The notes beneath the pieces were generated by a model that had not been told where the DNA came from, did no database searches, and saw nothing but the letters and a program-made list of their open reading frames with translations. Below, piece by piece: positions 18,697 through 26,656 of a stretch of 32,691 bases of DNA; the first letter of the stretch is position 1; each line of letters starts with the position of its first letter. Origin of the DNA: an uncultured Clostridia bacterium (lineage in GTDB: Bacteria; Bacillota; Clostridia; Oscillospirales; Butyricicoccaceae); the NCBI GenBank assembly GCA_945872165.1, contig CAMBYS010000006.1:1-32691 (forward strand), in the 5' to 3' direction. A program made the position numbers and the translations under genes.

Positions 18697-18857
18697 GGCT
18701 CTATCTGAAAACAAAGAAAATGTCGAAGATTTCACAAAGGCGCGGACGATTCGAGGCAAAACACACAGGAAGCCTTTCGGATTCCAAGTAATTTTAACGA
18801 AAAAGCGATCCGCATTTGTAGAAATAGTCAAAATTTTCGACTTTTCAGATACGCCCC
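18697..18857. mobile_element. Candidate MITE / IS-derived inverted-repeat element
   Basis: Terminal inverted repeats GGCTCTATCTGAAAA (left) and TTTTCAGATACGCCCC (right), with inner GTCGAAgATTT / AAATTTTCGAC also inverted; no ORF. Confidence 0.5.
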
Positions 18858-18935
18858 AGGATACATGAACCTATTATAATACGTTGTCCCGGCAAATACA
18901 ATGCAAAAAACCCGTCTCCTGCCCGCAATCTGCCG

Positions 18936-18980
18936 CAAAAAGTTGGAAAACCTGTGCCGCCGAAGCAGCACAGGTTTTCC
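18936..18980 (-). terminator. Terminator downstream of amt
   Basis: GGAAAACCTGTGC-n10-GCACAGGTTTTCC, then minus-strand CTTTTTG. Confidence 0.85.
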
Positions 18981-19020
18981 GCAGAACATGTATTAGGGAT
19001 TGATAGAAGGATGCGTAATT

Positions 19021-20727
19021 TTACTTTTCATACTGCAGTGCATCGTAACCCTCTGCACCGGTACGAATCTTGATGACATTCTGTACGTCATAAATGAAGA
19101 TCTTGCCATCACCAATATGACCGGTATACAGAACCTTACGGCAGGTATCCACAACGGTTTCAACCGGTACACGGCTGATAACCATTTCCACCTTGGTCTT
19201 CGGATGCAGCGTTGCATTCATCTGAACGCCACGATAATATTCCGTTGCGCCCTTTTCTACGCCGCAGCCCAGTACGTTGGTAACCGTCAGACCAGCTACA
19301 CCAATTTCCTCCAGAGCCAAACGCAGTACTTCCAGACGGGACTGTCTGCAAATAACAACTACCTTGGTCAGCTTGTGACCGTCTGCTGTTGTGGACGGAA
19401 CCTCTGTTGCCGGAACAGCTTCCTCCATCGGAACGGTAACAGCAGTGGTTTCTTCCTCGTTCTTATAAAAGCCATTTACAGTCGGAATCGGCATAAAGTC
19501 AGCATAAGCAGAGGACAGACCATGCTCCATTACGTCCAGACCGCGAACTTCTTCTTCCTCGCTTACGCGGAGGCCGATGGTATGCTTGATGACCCAGAAA
19601 ACAATGGTCATGGTAACAGCAACCCAGGCGATAACTGCAGCAACACCGATGACCTGAACCAGGAAGAAATGTGCGCCGCCGCCATAGAACAGTCCATCTT
19701 CCTTTGCAAGCAGGCCAGTCAGAAGGGTACCCAGTGCGCCGTTCACGCCATGTACGCCGAAAGCGCCAACCGGGTCGTCGATCTTCAGAACCTTTTCAAC
19801 AAATTCAATACCGAAAATAACAGCGAAGCCTGCACAGATACCAATGATTGCAGCACCAAACGGAGTTACCAGGTCACAGCCTGCTGTGATTGCTACCAGA
19901 CCTGCCAGAGAGCCGTTCAGCGTCATGGAAACATCCGGCTTGCCATAGCGAATCCAGGTAACACACATAACGGTAACGGTTGCTACAGCAGCAGCCAGGT
20001 TGGTGGTAACGTAAACAGAAGATGCAGTTTCATATGCGCCATCGGTCATAGCAACAGTAGAAGCGCCGTTGAATCCGAACCAGCAGAACCACAGGATGAA
20101 CACACCCAGTGCGCCCAGGGTCAGAGAATGACCCGGAATTGCTCTTGCCTTGCCGTTCTTGTCAAACTTGCCGATACGGGGGCCAAGGAATGCAGCACCT
20201 ACCAGTGCAGCAACACCGCCTACCATGTGTACTGCTGTGGAGCCGGCAAAATCATGGAAGCCCATCTGCGCCAGCCAGCCGCCGCCCCAGATCCAGTGAC
20301 CGGAAATCGGGTAAACAATCGCACTGATGATAATCGAATAAATACAATAGGAGGAGAACTTGGTTCTCTCAGCCATAGAACCGGAAACAATGGTTGCAGC
20401 GGTTGCACAGAACACGGTCTGGAAAATCAGTGTGGTATAACCGCCATCGCCGCCATTGGTCATAAAGTCCAGACCGCCGATCAGCGCACCGGAACCGCCG
20501 AACATCAGGCCGAAGCCAAACAGCCAGTAAATCGGTGTGCCCAGGGAGAAGTCCATCAGGTTCTTCATGATAATGTTGCCGGCATTCTTGGAACGGGTGA
20601 AGCCGGTCTCGACCATACAGAAGCCTGCCTGCATAAAGAATACCAGTGCAGCGCCCAGCAGGGTCCAGGATGTGTCTATGGCGGCTGCATGATCCGCCAG
20701 TGTTGTCATAATACTTGTCGTATCCAT
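19021..20727 (-). CDS. amt: Ammonium transporter fused to a C-terminal PII signalling domain
   Basis: Amt: WTLLGAALVFFMQAGFCMVETGFTRSKNAGNIIMKNL...; C-terminus LTKVVVICRQSRLEVLRLALEEIGVAGLTVTNVLGCGVEKGATEYYRGVQM...GHIGDGKIFIYDVQNVIKIRTG is a PII fold. Confidence 0.95.
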   Translation of the reverse strand: MDTTSIMTTLADHAAAIDTSWTLLGAALVFFMQAGFCMVETGFTRSKNAGNIIMKNLMDFSLGTPIYWLFGFGLMFGGSGALIGGLDFMTNGGDGGYTTLIFQTVFCATAATIVSGSMAERTKFSSYCIYSIIISAIVYPISGHWIWGGGWLAQMGFHDFAGSTAVHMVGGVAALVGAAFLGPRIGKFDKNGKARAIPGHSLTLGALGVFILWFCWFGFNGASTVAMTDGAYETASSVYVTTNLAAAVATVTVMCVTWIRYGKPDVSMTLNGSLAGLVAITAGCDLVTPFGAAIIGICAGFAVIFGIEFVEKVLKIDDPVGAFGVHGVNGALGTLLTGLLAKEDGLFYGGGAHFFLVQVIGVAAVIAWVAVTMTIVFWVIKHTIGLRVSEEEEVRGLDVMEHGLSSAYADFMPIPTVNGFYKNEEETTAVTVPMEEAVPATEVPSTTADGHKLTKVVVICRQSRLEVLRLALEEIGVAGLTVTNVLGCGVEKGATEYYRGVQMNATLHPKTKVEMVISRVPVETVVDTCRKVLYTGHIGDGKIFIYDVQNVIKIRTGAEGYDALQYEK

Positions 20728-20800
20728 GATCCATTACCTCATCTTAATCTTATATTTTATATTTTGATACATGGCACTTTCACACCATATATCCGTATGC

Positions 20801-20848
20801 TGCAGGGAATCGGGGTACAGCCATAAGGCTGTTCTATGCCTCCCTGCA
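20801..20848 (-). promoter_or_regulatory. Two-tier inverted repeat in the amt leader
   Basis: TGCAGGGA-n8-ACAGCC-ttat-GGCTGT-n8-TCCCTGCA, read on the minus strand. Confidence 0.55.
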
Positions 20849-20899
20849 AAAAATAAAGACGTGCCGCCGTCCCCATTTCGGGTGAGGCAACACGTCTTT
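20848..20899 (-). terminator. Attenuator-like terminator between glnN and amt
   Basis: Minus RNA AAAGACGUGUUGCC...GGCGGCACGUCUUU (14 bp incl. 2 G-U) followed by AUUUUUUG. Confidence 0.88.
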
Positions 20900-20905
20900 G
20901 TGTCA
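20888..20905 (-). promoter_or_regulatory. Candidate ANTAR antiterminator hairpin (amt leader), hexaloop AAAGAC
   Basis: UGACAC-[AAAGAC]-GUGUUG; loop A1 and G4; loop is also the first six bases of the terminator stem. Confidence 0.6.
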
Positions 20906-20939
20906 GAATATTTCTATGCTGTTTGTGCTTTGCGTATGC

Positions 20940-23021
20940 TTAGCAGTTTACACCAAACAGCAGCTTGTCGTAAGCCGGGAACGGCCAGTACTTGGCAGCG
21001 GTATTGACTTCCATCTCATCTGCAACGGCACGCAGGGCATCCATTGCCGGGATAACCGTGTCATGCTGATAGTTTGCAGCTTCCTGTACGTTCTCGATAC
21101 CATTGCCGCCTTCGATTGCAGCAACCAGAGCCTCTACTCTGTCATATGCTTCAGCAGACAGACCAGACAGCTTCTCGATTTCCTTTACTTCTACTGCAGT
21201 GTTCAGGCCCAGGGTCTTCTTGTTGCATGCGATGTCAGACAGTTCCTTGACATATGCAGCGACTGCCGGAATGATGTCCTTCTTTGCCATGTCAACCATG
21301 GTGCGGGACTCAATCTTGATGAGCTTTTCGTACTCTTCCAGCAGGATTTCCTTACGGGACATCAGCTCGGTCTCGCTCAGAACGCCGGTAGCTTCAAAGA
21401 CATCCACAAACTCATCATAGCAAGCCAGTGCTTCCGGTGTGCAGCGCAGGTTCGGCAGGCCGCGCTTCTCAGCCTCTTCTACCCAGCTGTCATCGTAGCC
21501 GTTGCCGTTGAAGATAACACGCTGATGCTCGGTCAGCTCACGCTTAACCAGTGCGTTCAGTGCCTTGTTGAAGTCCTCAGCCTGCTCCAGCTCATCTGCA
21601 TAGCTGCGGAATACGTCAGCAACAGCAGTGTTCAGCATCATGTTGATGCAGCCCAGGTTCTGAGAGGAACCCGGCATACGGAACTCAAAACGGTTGCCGG
21701 TGAAAGCAAACGGAGAGGTTCTGTTGCGGTCGGTGTTATCCTTCGGGAATACCGGCAGGGTGGTAACGCCCAGCTGAAGCTTGGATGCACCTGCACCTTC
21801 GGTCTCATGACCTGCGATAATATCATTGACAATGCGCTCCAGCTCGTCGCCGAGGAATACGGAAACAATTGCCGGAGGTGCTTCGTTTGCGCCCAGACGA
21901 TGGTCATTGCCGGCAGAAGCAACGGAAATACGCATCAGCTTTGCATACTTGTCAACAGCTGCGATAACAGCGGTCAGGATCAGCATGAACTGTGCATTGT
22001 CCTTCGGGTTGCTGCCCGGATTCAGCAGGTTTTCGCCTGCATCAGTGGACATGGACCAGTTGTTATGCTTACCGGAGCCGTTTACGCCATCAAACGGCTT
22101 TTCATGGAGCAGGCAAACCATGCCATGCTTCAGCGCAACCTTCTTTGCGATATCCATCAGCAGCTGGTTGTTATCGGTTGCAATATTGGTGGTGGAGAAA
22201 ATCGGAGCGATCTCATGCTGTGCCGGAGCAACCTCATTGTGCTTGGTCTTAGCCAGCAGGCCATACTTCCACAGCTCCTCATCCAGATCAGCCATGAATG
22301 CTGCAACACGGGGCTTGATGGTACCGAAGTAATGGTCATCCATTTCCTGTCCCTTCGGGCTCATGGCACCGAACAGGGTACGGCCGGTAAAGATCAGGTC
22401 CTTGCGCTGGTCATAATACTTCTTATCCACCAGGAAGTACTCCTGCTCCGGACCTACGGTAGTGGTGACACGCTTGACATCCTTGCCAAACAGAGCCAGT
22501 ACACGGCATGCCTGCTTGCTGATTGCATCCATGGAACGCAGCAACGGGGTCTTCTTATCCAGAACCTCACCGGTATAGGAGCAGAATGCAGTCGGGATGT
22601 ACAGAGTGCCGTCCTTGACAAATGCATAGGAGCTCGGGTCCCAGGCAGTATAGCCGCGGGCTTCAAAGGTAGCACGCAGGCCGCCGGACGGGAAAGAAGA
22701 AGCATCCGGTTCGCCCTGAATCAGTTCCTTGCCGCTGAAGGACATAATAACCTTGCCGCCTGCGGTGGGGCTGATAAAGGAGTCATGCTTTTCTGCGGTA
22801 ACGCCGGTCATCGGCTGGAACCAGTGGGTGTAGTGGGTTGCGCCCTTGTCTACCGCCCAATCCTTCATTGCGTTTGCAACAACATTCGCAATGCTGACGT
22901 CAAGAGGAGCACCAAGGTCGATGGTCTTCATCAGCTTCTTGAATACTTCCTTCGGCAGCTTGTCGCGCATTACGTTTTCATTGAACACGTTCTCGCCGAA
23001 AATTTCCGGGATATTACTCAT
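20940..23021 (-). CDS. glnN: Glutamine synthetase type III
   Basis: [35 protein letters not shown]...; GSIII-type [45 protein letters not shown] ggaggtg. Confidence 0.95.
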   Translation of the reverse strand: MSNIPEIFGENVFNENVMRDKLPKEVFKKLMKTIDLGAPLDVSIANVVANAMKDWAVDKGATHYTHWFQPMTGVTAEKHDSFISPTAGGKVIMSFSGKELIQGEPDASSFPSGGLRATFEARGYTAWDPSSYAFVKDGTLYIPTAFCSYTGEVLDKKTPLLRSMDAISKQACRVLALFGKDVKRVTTTVGPEQEYFLVDKKYYDQRKDLIFTGRTLFGAMSPKGQEMDDHYFGTIKPRVAAFMADLDEELWKYGLLAKTKHNEVAPAQHEIAPIFSTTNIATDNNQLLMDIAKKVALKHGMVCLLHEKPFDGVNGSGKHNNWSMSTDAGENLLNPGSNPKDNAQFMLILTAVIAAVDKYAKLMRISVASAGNDHRLGANEAPPAIVSVFLGDELERIVNDIIAGHETEGAGASKLQLGVTTLPVFPKDNTDRNRTSPFAFTGNRFEFRMPGSSQNLGCINMMLNTAVADVFRSYADELEQAEDFNKALNALVKRELTEHQRVIFNGNGYDDSWVEEAEKRGLPNLRCTPEALACYDEFVDVFEATGVLSETELMSRKEILLEEYEKLIKIESRTMVDMAKKDIIPAVAAYVKELSDIACNKKTLGLNTAVEVKEIEKLSGLSAEAYDRVEALVAAIEGGNGIENVQEAANYQHDTVIPAMDALRAVADEMEVNTAAKYWPFPAYDKLLFGVNC

Positions 23022-23089
23022 TGTACAACGCACCTCCATGCATGTATCGTAAATATAAATGACTTACTCTGTCAGGTAAACTGCAGGAT

Positions 23090-23131
23090 ATAACAAAAGA
23101 GGCGCCGCGGATAAGGGATATCCACAGCGCC
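23090..23131 (-). terminator. Leader terminator (attenuator) upstream of glnN
   Basis: Minus RNA GGCGCUGUGGAUA-n5-UAUCCGCGGCGCC (13 bp incl. 2 G-U) followed by UCUUUUGUU. Confidence 0.85.
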
Positions 23132-23139
23132 GTTGCTGT
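23124..23139 (-). promoter_or_regulatory. Candidate ANTAR antiterminator hairpin (glnN leader), hexaloop AACGGC
   Basis: ACAGC-[AACGGC]-GCUGU on minus strand; overlaps the 5' arm of the terminator. Confidence 0.6.
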
Positions 23140-23150
23140 TTACGCTGTTT

Positions 23151-23179
23151 ATTATATCGCCACCTTTTGCCTCTGTCAA
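23151..23179 (-). promoter_or_regulatory. Consensus sigma-A type promoter for glnN
   Basis: Minus strand TTGACA - 17 bp - TATAAT. Confidence 0.88.
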
Positions 23180-23312
23180 CTCAAAATTTTCATCTTTTTC
23201 CCCGTTTTTGGCAAGTTTTACTATTTTGACAGAGGGATTCTTATTTTTGAGTAGTTTTTCTATGCAAGTTGTATGAAATCCGTAAAATGGAGCAGATTTT
23301 TTTGCAAGATGC

Positions 23313-23341
23313 TTGACGTCTTCCTGCATTTATTATAGAAT
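23313..23341 (+). promoter_or_regulatory. Sigma-A type promoter for the split glutamate synthase operon
   Basis: TTGACG - 17 bp - TAGAAT. Confidence 0.75.
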
Positions 23342-23347
23342 AGGTGC

Positions 23348-23367
23348 AGTGAACAAAGGCGTTCATT
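23348..23367 (+). promoter_or_regulatory. Candidate ANTAR antiterminator hairpin (glt leader), hexaloop AAAGGC
   Basis: AGUGAAC-[AAAGGC]-GUUCAUU; loop A1/G4; entire loop is also in the terminator stem. Confidence 0.6.
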
Positions 23368-23430
23368 TCAGAGTATGCGATACCATGTTATTCGTATTCG
23401 TGTGCTGTGAAATGGGCGCTTTTTCTTTTT
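23355..23430 (+). terminator. Leader terminator (attenuator) upstream of the glt operon
   Basis: AAAGGCGUUCAUUUCA ... UGAAAUGGGCGCUUUU pairing, then TTTTTCTTTTT. Confidence 0.82.
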
Positions 23431-23441
23431 GTCTGCTATGC

Positions 23442-23470
23442 AGCCGGGAAACGGAACTCCCCGGCTTTTG
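23442..23470 (+). terminator. Second terminator-like hairpin in the glt leader
   Basis: AGCCGGG-n11-CCCGGCT followed by TTTTG. Confidence 0.55.
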
Positions 23471-23594
23471 CCGTCATTTTGACATTTGACTGCATCATTT
23501 CCTGCATACAGACAGCAATCTTATTATTTCTGCCGGAATCATATATCCTATTAATGTGAGATATTGTGAGGTTAAAATTTAGGAGGAATTTACC

Positions 23595-24695
23595 ATGCTA
23601 AAAGAGGGTCAGTACCATATCCCTTCGGGATGTGCGATCTCAGGCATCTTCCACAAGGACGGACGCCGTACCGATGGCACTGAAATCATCCGCTCCATCT
23701 CCGTGATGCATGACCGTTCCAACGGTCTGGGCGGCGGCTTCGCAGCTTACGGTATTTATCCGGAATACGCAGACTGCTATGCGTTCCATCTGTTTTATGA
23801 TGAACCGAACGTAAAGGATGCCTGTGAGAAGTTCCTGAATGAACATTTTGAAATCGCATCCATGTCCCGCATTCCGACCCGAAAGCATCCGTCTATTACG
23901 GATGAACCGCTGATCTGGCGTTACTTCGTGGTTCCCCGCCGGTATAAGCTGATTGAAACCCAGCTGTCCGAGGATGAATTCGTGGTACGCTGCGTGACCA
24001 ACATCAACCATAAATATAAGGGCGCTTATGTGTTCTCCAGCGGCAAGAACTGCGGTGTATTCAAGGCCATTGGTTTCCCGGAGGATGTAGGTCTGTACTA
24101 CCGCCTGGAAGAATACGAAGCATATTCCTGGACTGCCCATGGCCGTTATCCAACCAACACCCCTGGCTGGTGGGGCGGTGCCCATCCGTTTGCCATGCTG
24201 GACTTTACCATCGTCCACAACGGTGAAATTTCGTCCTACGATGCCAACCGCCGTTCCATTGAAATGCACGGTTATAAATGTGACCTGCTGACCGATACCG
24301 AAGCCATTACCTATATCTTCGACTATCTGGTACGCAGAAAGGGCCTGTCCCTGGAAGAGGCTGCCCATGTTGTGGCAGCACCGTTCTGGTCCACCATCGA
24401 AAAGATGCCGCCGGAACAGCGTGCAGAATACACCTACCTGCGCGATGCCTTTGCCGGCCTGCTGATTAACGGTCCGTTCTCCATCATGCTGGGCTTTACC
24501 GGCGGTGTCATGGCGCTCAACGACCGTCTGAAGCTGCGCTCCATGGTTGTCGGCGAAAAGGGTGAGGATGTATACATTGCATCGGAAGAAGCGGCAATCC
24601 GCGTCATCCAGCCGGAGCTGGATAAGATCTGGGCACCGCGTGGCGGTGAACCGGTTATTGTAACCTTAAACGAAGACGCGCAAGGAAAGGAATAA
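23595..24695 (+). CDS. Class II glutamine amidotransferase subunit of split glutamate synthase
   Basis: MLKEGQYHIPSGCAISGIF (candidate N-terminal nucleophile Cys), HGRYPTNTPGWWGGAHPFAMLDFTIVHNGEISSYDANRR; RBS aggaggaa. Confidence 0.92.
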   Translation: MLKEGQYHIPSGCAISGIFHKDGRRTDGTEIIRSISVMHDRSNGLGGGFAAYGIYPEYADCYAFHLFYDEPNVKDACEKFLNEHFEIASMSRIPTRKHPSITDEPLIWRYFVVPRRYKLIETQLSEDEFVVRCVTNINHKYKGAYVFSSGKNCGVFKAIGFPEDVGLYYRLEEYEAYSWTAHGRYPTNTPGWWGGAHPFAMLDFTIVHNGEISSYDANRRSIEMHGYKCDLLTDTEAITYIFDYLVRRKGLSLEEAAHVVAAPFWSTIEKMPPEQRAEYTYLRDAFAGLLINGPFSIMLGFTGGVMALNDRLKLRSMVVGEKGEDVYIASEEAAIRVIQPELDKIWAPRGGEPVIVTLNEDAQGKE

Positions 24696-24701
24696 TCCAT
24701 C

Positions 24702-26207
24702 ATGGCTATTGAGTATTTATATCCCCAGTTTGAGGTGCTGCGCAATCCGGATCGCTGCATTGCATGCCGGGTATGCGAGCGACAGTGTGCAGAGGAAGTA
24801 CATCATTACGATCACGACCTGAAAAAGATGGTTTCGGATGAAAGCAAGTGTGTCTGCTGCCATCGCTGTGTATCCCTGTGTCCGACCCGCGCCCTCAAGA
24901 TTACCAAGACCAATCACCAGTTCCGTGAAAATGCCAACTGGACCGGTGAGGTCATCCAGGAGGTTTACCGTCAGGCAGAATCCGGCGGCACCCTGCTGTC
25001 CTCCATGGGCAATCCGAAGGACTATCCGATTTACTGGGATAAGATCCTGATCAATGCATCCCAGGTTACCAACCCGTCCATTGACCCGCTGCGTGAGCCA
25101 ATGGAAATCCGTACCTATCTGGGTAAGAAGCCTACCGCCATTGAGCGTGACGAAAACGGCAAAATCATCCCGAACCTGTCCCCGCGGCTGCGTCTGGATG
25201 TGCCGATCATGTTCTCCGCTATGTCCTATGGCTCCATCAGCTACAACGCCCATGAATCGCTGGCACGTGCTTCCCGGAACATGGGTACCTTCTACAACAC
25301 CGGTGAAGGCGGTCTGCATGAGGACTTTTACCAGTATGGTCCCAACACCATCGTACAGGTTGCATCCGGCCGTTTCGGCGTAGAAAAGGATTACCTGAAT
25401 GCCGGTGCGGCAGTGGAAATCAAGATTGGCCAGGGCGCAAAGCCGGGCATCGGCGGTCATCTGCCGGGTGCCAAGGTTGCAGCGGATATCTCCCGTACCC
25501 GTATGATTCCGGAGGGAACCGATGCCATCTCCCCTGCTCCCCATCATGATATTTATTCCATTGAGGACCTGCGCCAGCTGGTATACTCCCTGAAGGAAGC
25601 TACTGCCTATAAAAAGCCGATTATCGTCAAGATTTCCGCGGTACACAACGTTGCGGCAATCGCTTCCGGTATCGCACGTTCCGGTGCGGATATCATTGCC
25701 ATCGACGGCTACCGCGGTGGTACCGGCGCAGCTCCCACCCGTATCCGTGATAACGTCGGTATCCCGATTGAGCTTGCACTGGCTTCGGTTGACCAGCGTC
25801 TGCGCGACGAGGGCATCCGTGACAACGTATCCATTGTTGTCGGCGGTTCCATCCGCAATTCCGCGGATATTGTCAAGGCCATTGCACTGGGTGCAGATGC
25901 GGTTTACATTGCAACTGCTGCTCTGCTTTCCCTGGGCTGCCACCTGTGCCGTACCTGCCAGAAGGGCAAGTGCAACTGGGGCATTGCAACCCAGCGTCCG
26001 GAGCTGGTAAAGCGTCTGAATCCGGATATCGGCAGTGAACGACTGGAAAACCTCCTTACGGCATGGAGCCATGAAATCCGCGAAATGATGGGCGGCATGG
26101 GTATCAACTCCATTGAAGCGCTGCGCGGCAACCGACTGATGCTCCGCGGTATCGGCCTTAACGAGAAGGAGCTCGAAATCCTCGGCATCAAGCATGCAGG
26201 CGAATAA
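24702..26207 (+). CDS. FMN-binding glutamate synthase domain subunit with N-terminal 2x[4Fe-4S] ferredoxin
   Basis: CIACRVCERQC, CVCCHRCVSLCP; PIMFSAMSYGSISYNAHESLARA, KIGQGAKPGIGGHLPG, IDGYRGGTGAAP, LCRTCQKGKCNWGIATQ. Confidence 0.95.
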   Translation: MAIEYLYPQFEVLRNPDRCIACRVCERQCAEEVHHYDHDLKKMVSDESKCVCCHRCVSLCPTRALKITKTNHQFRENANWTGEVIQEVYRQAESGGTLLSSMGNPKDYPIYWDKILINASQVTNPSIDPLREPMEIRTYLGKKPTAIERDENGKIIPNLSPRLRLDVPIMFSAMSYGSISYNAHESLARASRNMGTFYNTGEGGLHEDFYQYGPNTIVQVASGRFGVEKDYLNAGAAVEIKIGQGAKPGIGGHLPGAKVAADISRTRMIPEGTDAISPAPHHDIYSIEDLRQLVYSLKEATAYKKPIIVKISAVHNVAAIASGIARSGADIIAIDGYRGGTGAAPTRIRDNVGIPIELALASVDQRLRDEGIRDNVSIVVGGSIRNSADIVKAIALGADAVYIATAALLSLGCHLCRTCQKGKCNWGIATQRPELVKRLNPDIGSERLENLLTAWSHEIREMMGGMGINSIEALRGNRLMLRGIGLNEKELEILGIKHAGE

Positions 26208-26222
26208 GGGAGGATGATCCGC

Positions 26223-26651
26223 ATGAAACGAGTATATGTAAATGAAAAATGGTGTCTGGGATGCCATCTTTGTGAATATAACTGTGCCTTTGCCAATTCC
26301 GGCATGACTGATATGGTGAAGGCGCTCAAGGACAGGGATATCTTCCCGCGCATCCGTGTTGAGGAAGGCGACAGCATCAATTTTGCTGTATCCTGCCGTC
26401 ATTGTGACAATCCGCTCTGTGTCAAGGGCTGTATCTCCGGTGCGCTTTCCATTCAGGATGGTGTCATTTCCATTGATTCGAACAAGTGTGTGGGCTGCTT
26501 TACCTGCGTGCTCTCCTGCCCTTACGGCTGTATCAGCACCTCGGAATCCGGTGCAGTACAGAAGTGTGAGCTATGTACCAAGAATGCGGACGGCACACCG
26601 CAGTGTGTAGCAGGCTGTCCGAACAACGCAATCGTATTTGAGGAGAGGTGA
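26223..26651 (+). CDS. 4Fe-4S dicluster ferredoxin-like electron transfer subunit
   Basis: CLGCHLCEYNC, CRHCDNPLCVKGC, CVGCFTCVLSCPYGC, CELC...CVAGCPNNAI; RBS gggagga before ATG 26223. Confidence 0.9.
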   Translation: MKRVYVNEKWCLGCHLCEYNCAFANSGMTDMVKALKDRDIFPRIRVEEGDSINFAVSCRHCDNPLCVKGCISGALSIQDGVISIDSNKCVGCFTCVLSCPYGCISTSESGAVQKCELCTKNADGTPQCVAGCPNNAIVFEER

Positions 26652-26656
26652 GCAAC

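Noticed and set aside
18730-18745. CAAAGGCG match to the hexaloop motif inside the MITE-like element
   Set aside because: Flanking bases (TTCA / CGGA) do not form a stem, so it is probably chance.
19000-20826. 608-aa plus-strand ORF antisense to amt
   Set aside because: Mirror frame of the clearly recognisable Amt-PII gene; Cys/Gln/Asn-rich sequence with no family motif.
20898-23093. 731-aa plus-strand ORF antisense to glnN
   Set aside because: Shadow ORF of the glutamine synthetase III gene caused by codon bias; no recognisable domain.
23480-23510. Second promoter TTGACA at ~23480 in the glt leader
   Set aside because: -35 matches but the -10 at 17-bp spacing (CTGCAT) is poor; not supported enough to call.
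24717-26402. 561-aa and 456-aa (26522-27892) minus-strand ORFs
   Set aside because: Antisense shadows of the glutamate synthase subunits, which have clear motifs on the plus strand.
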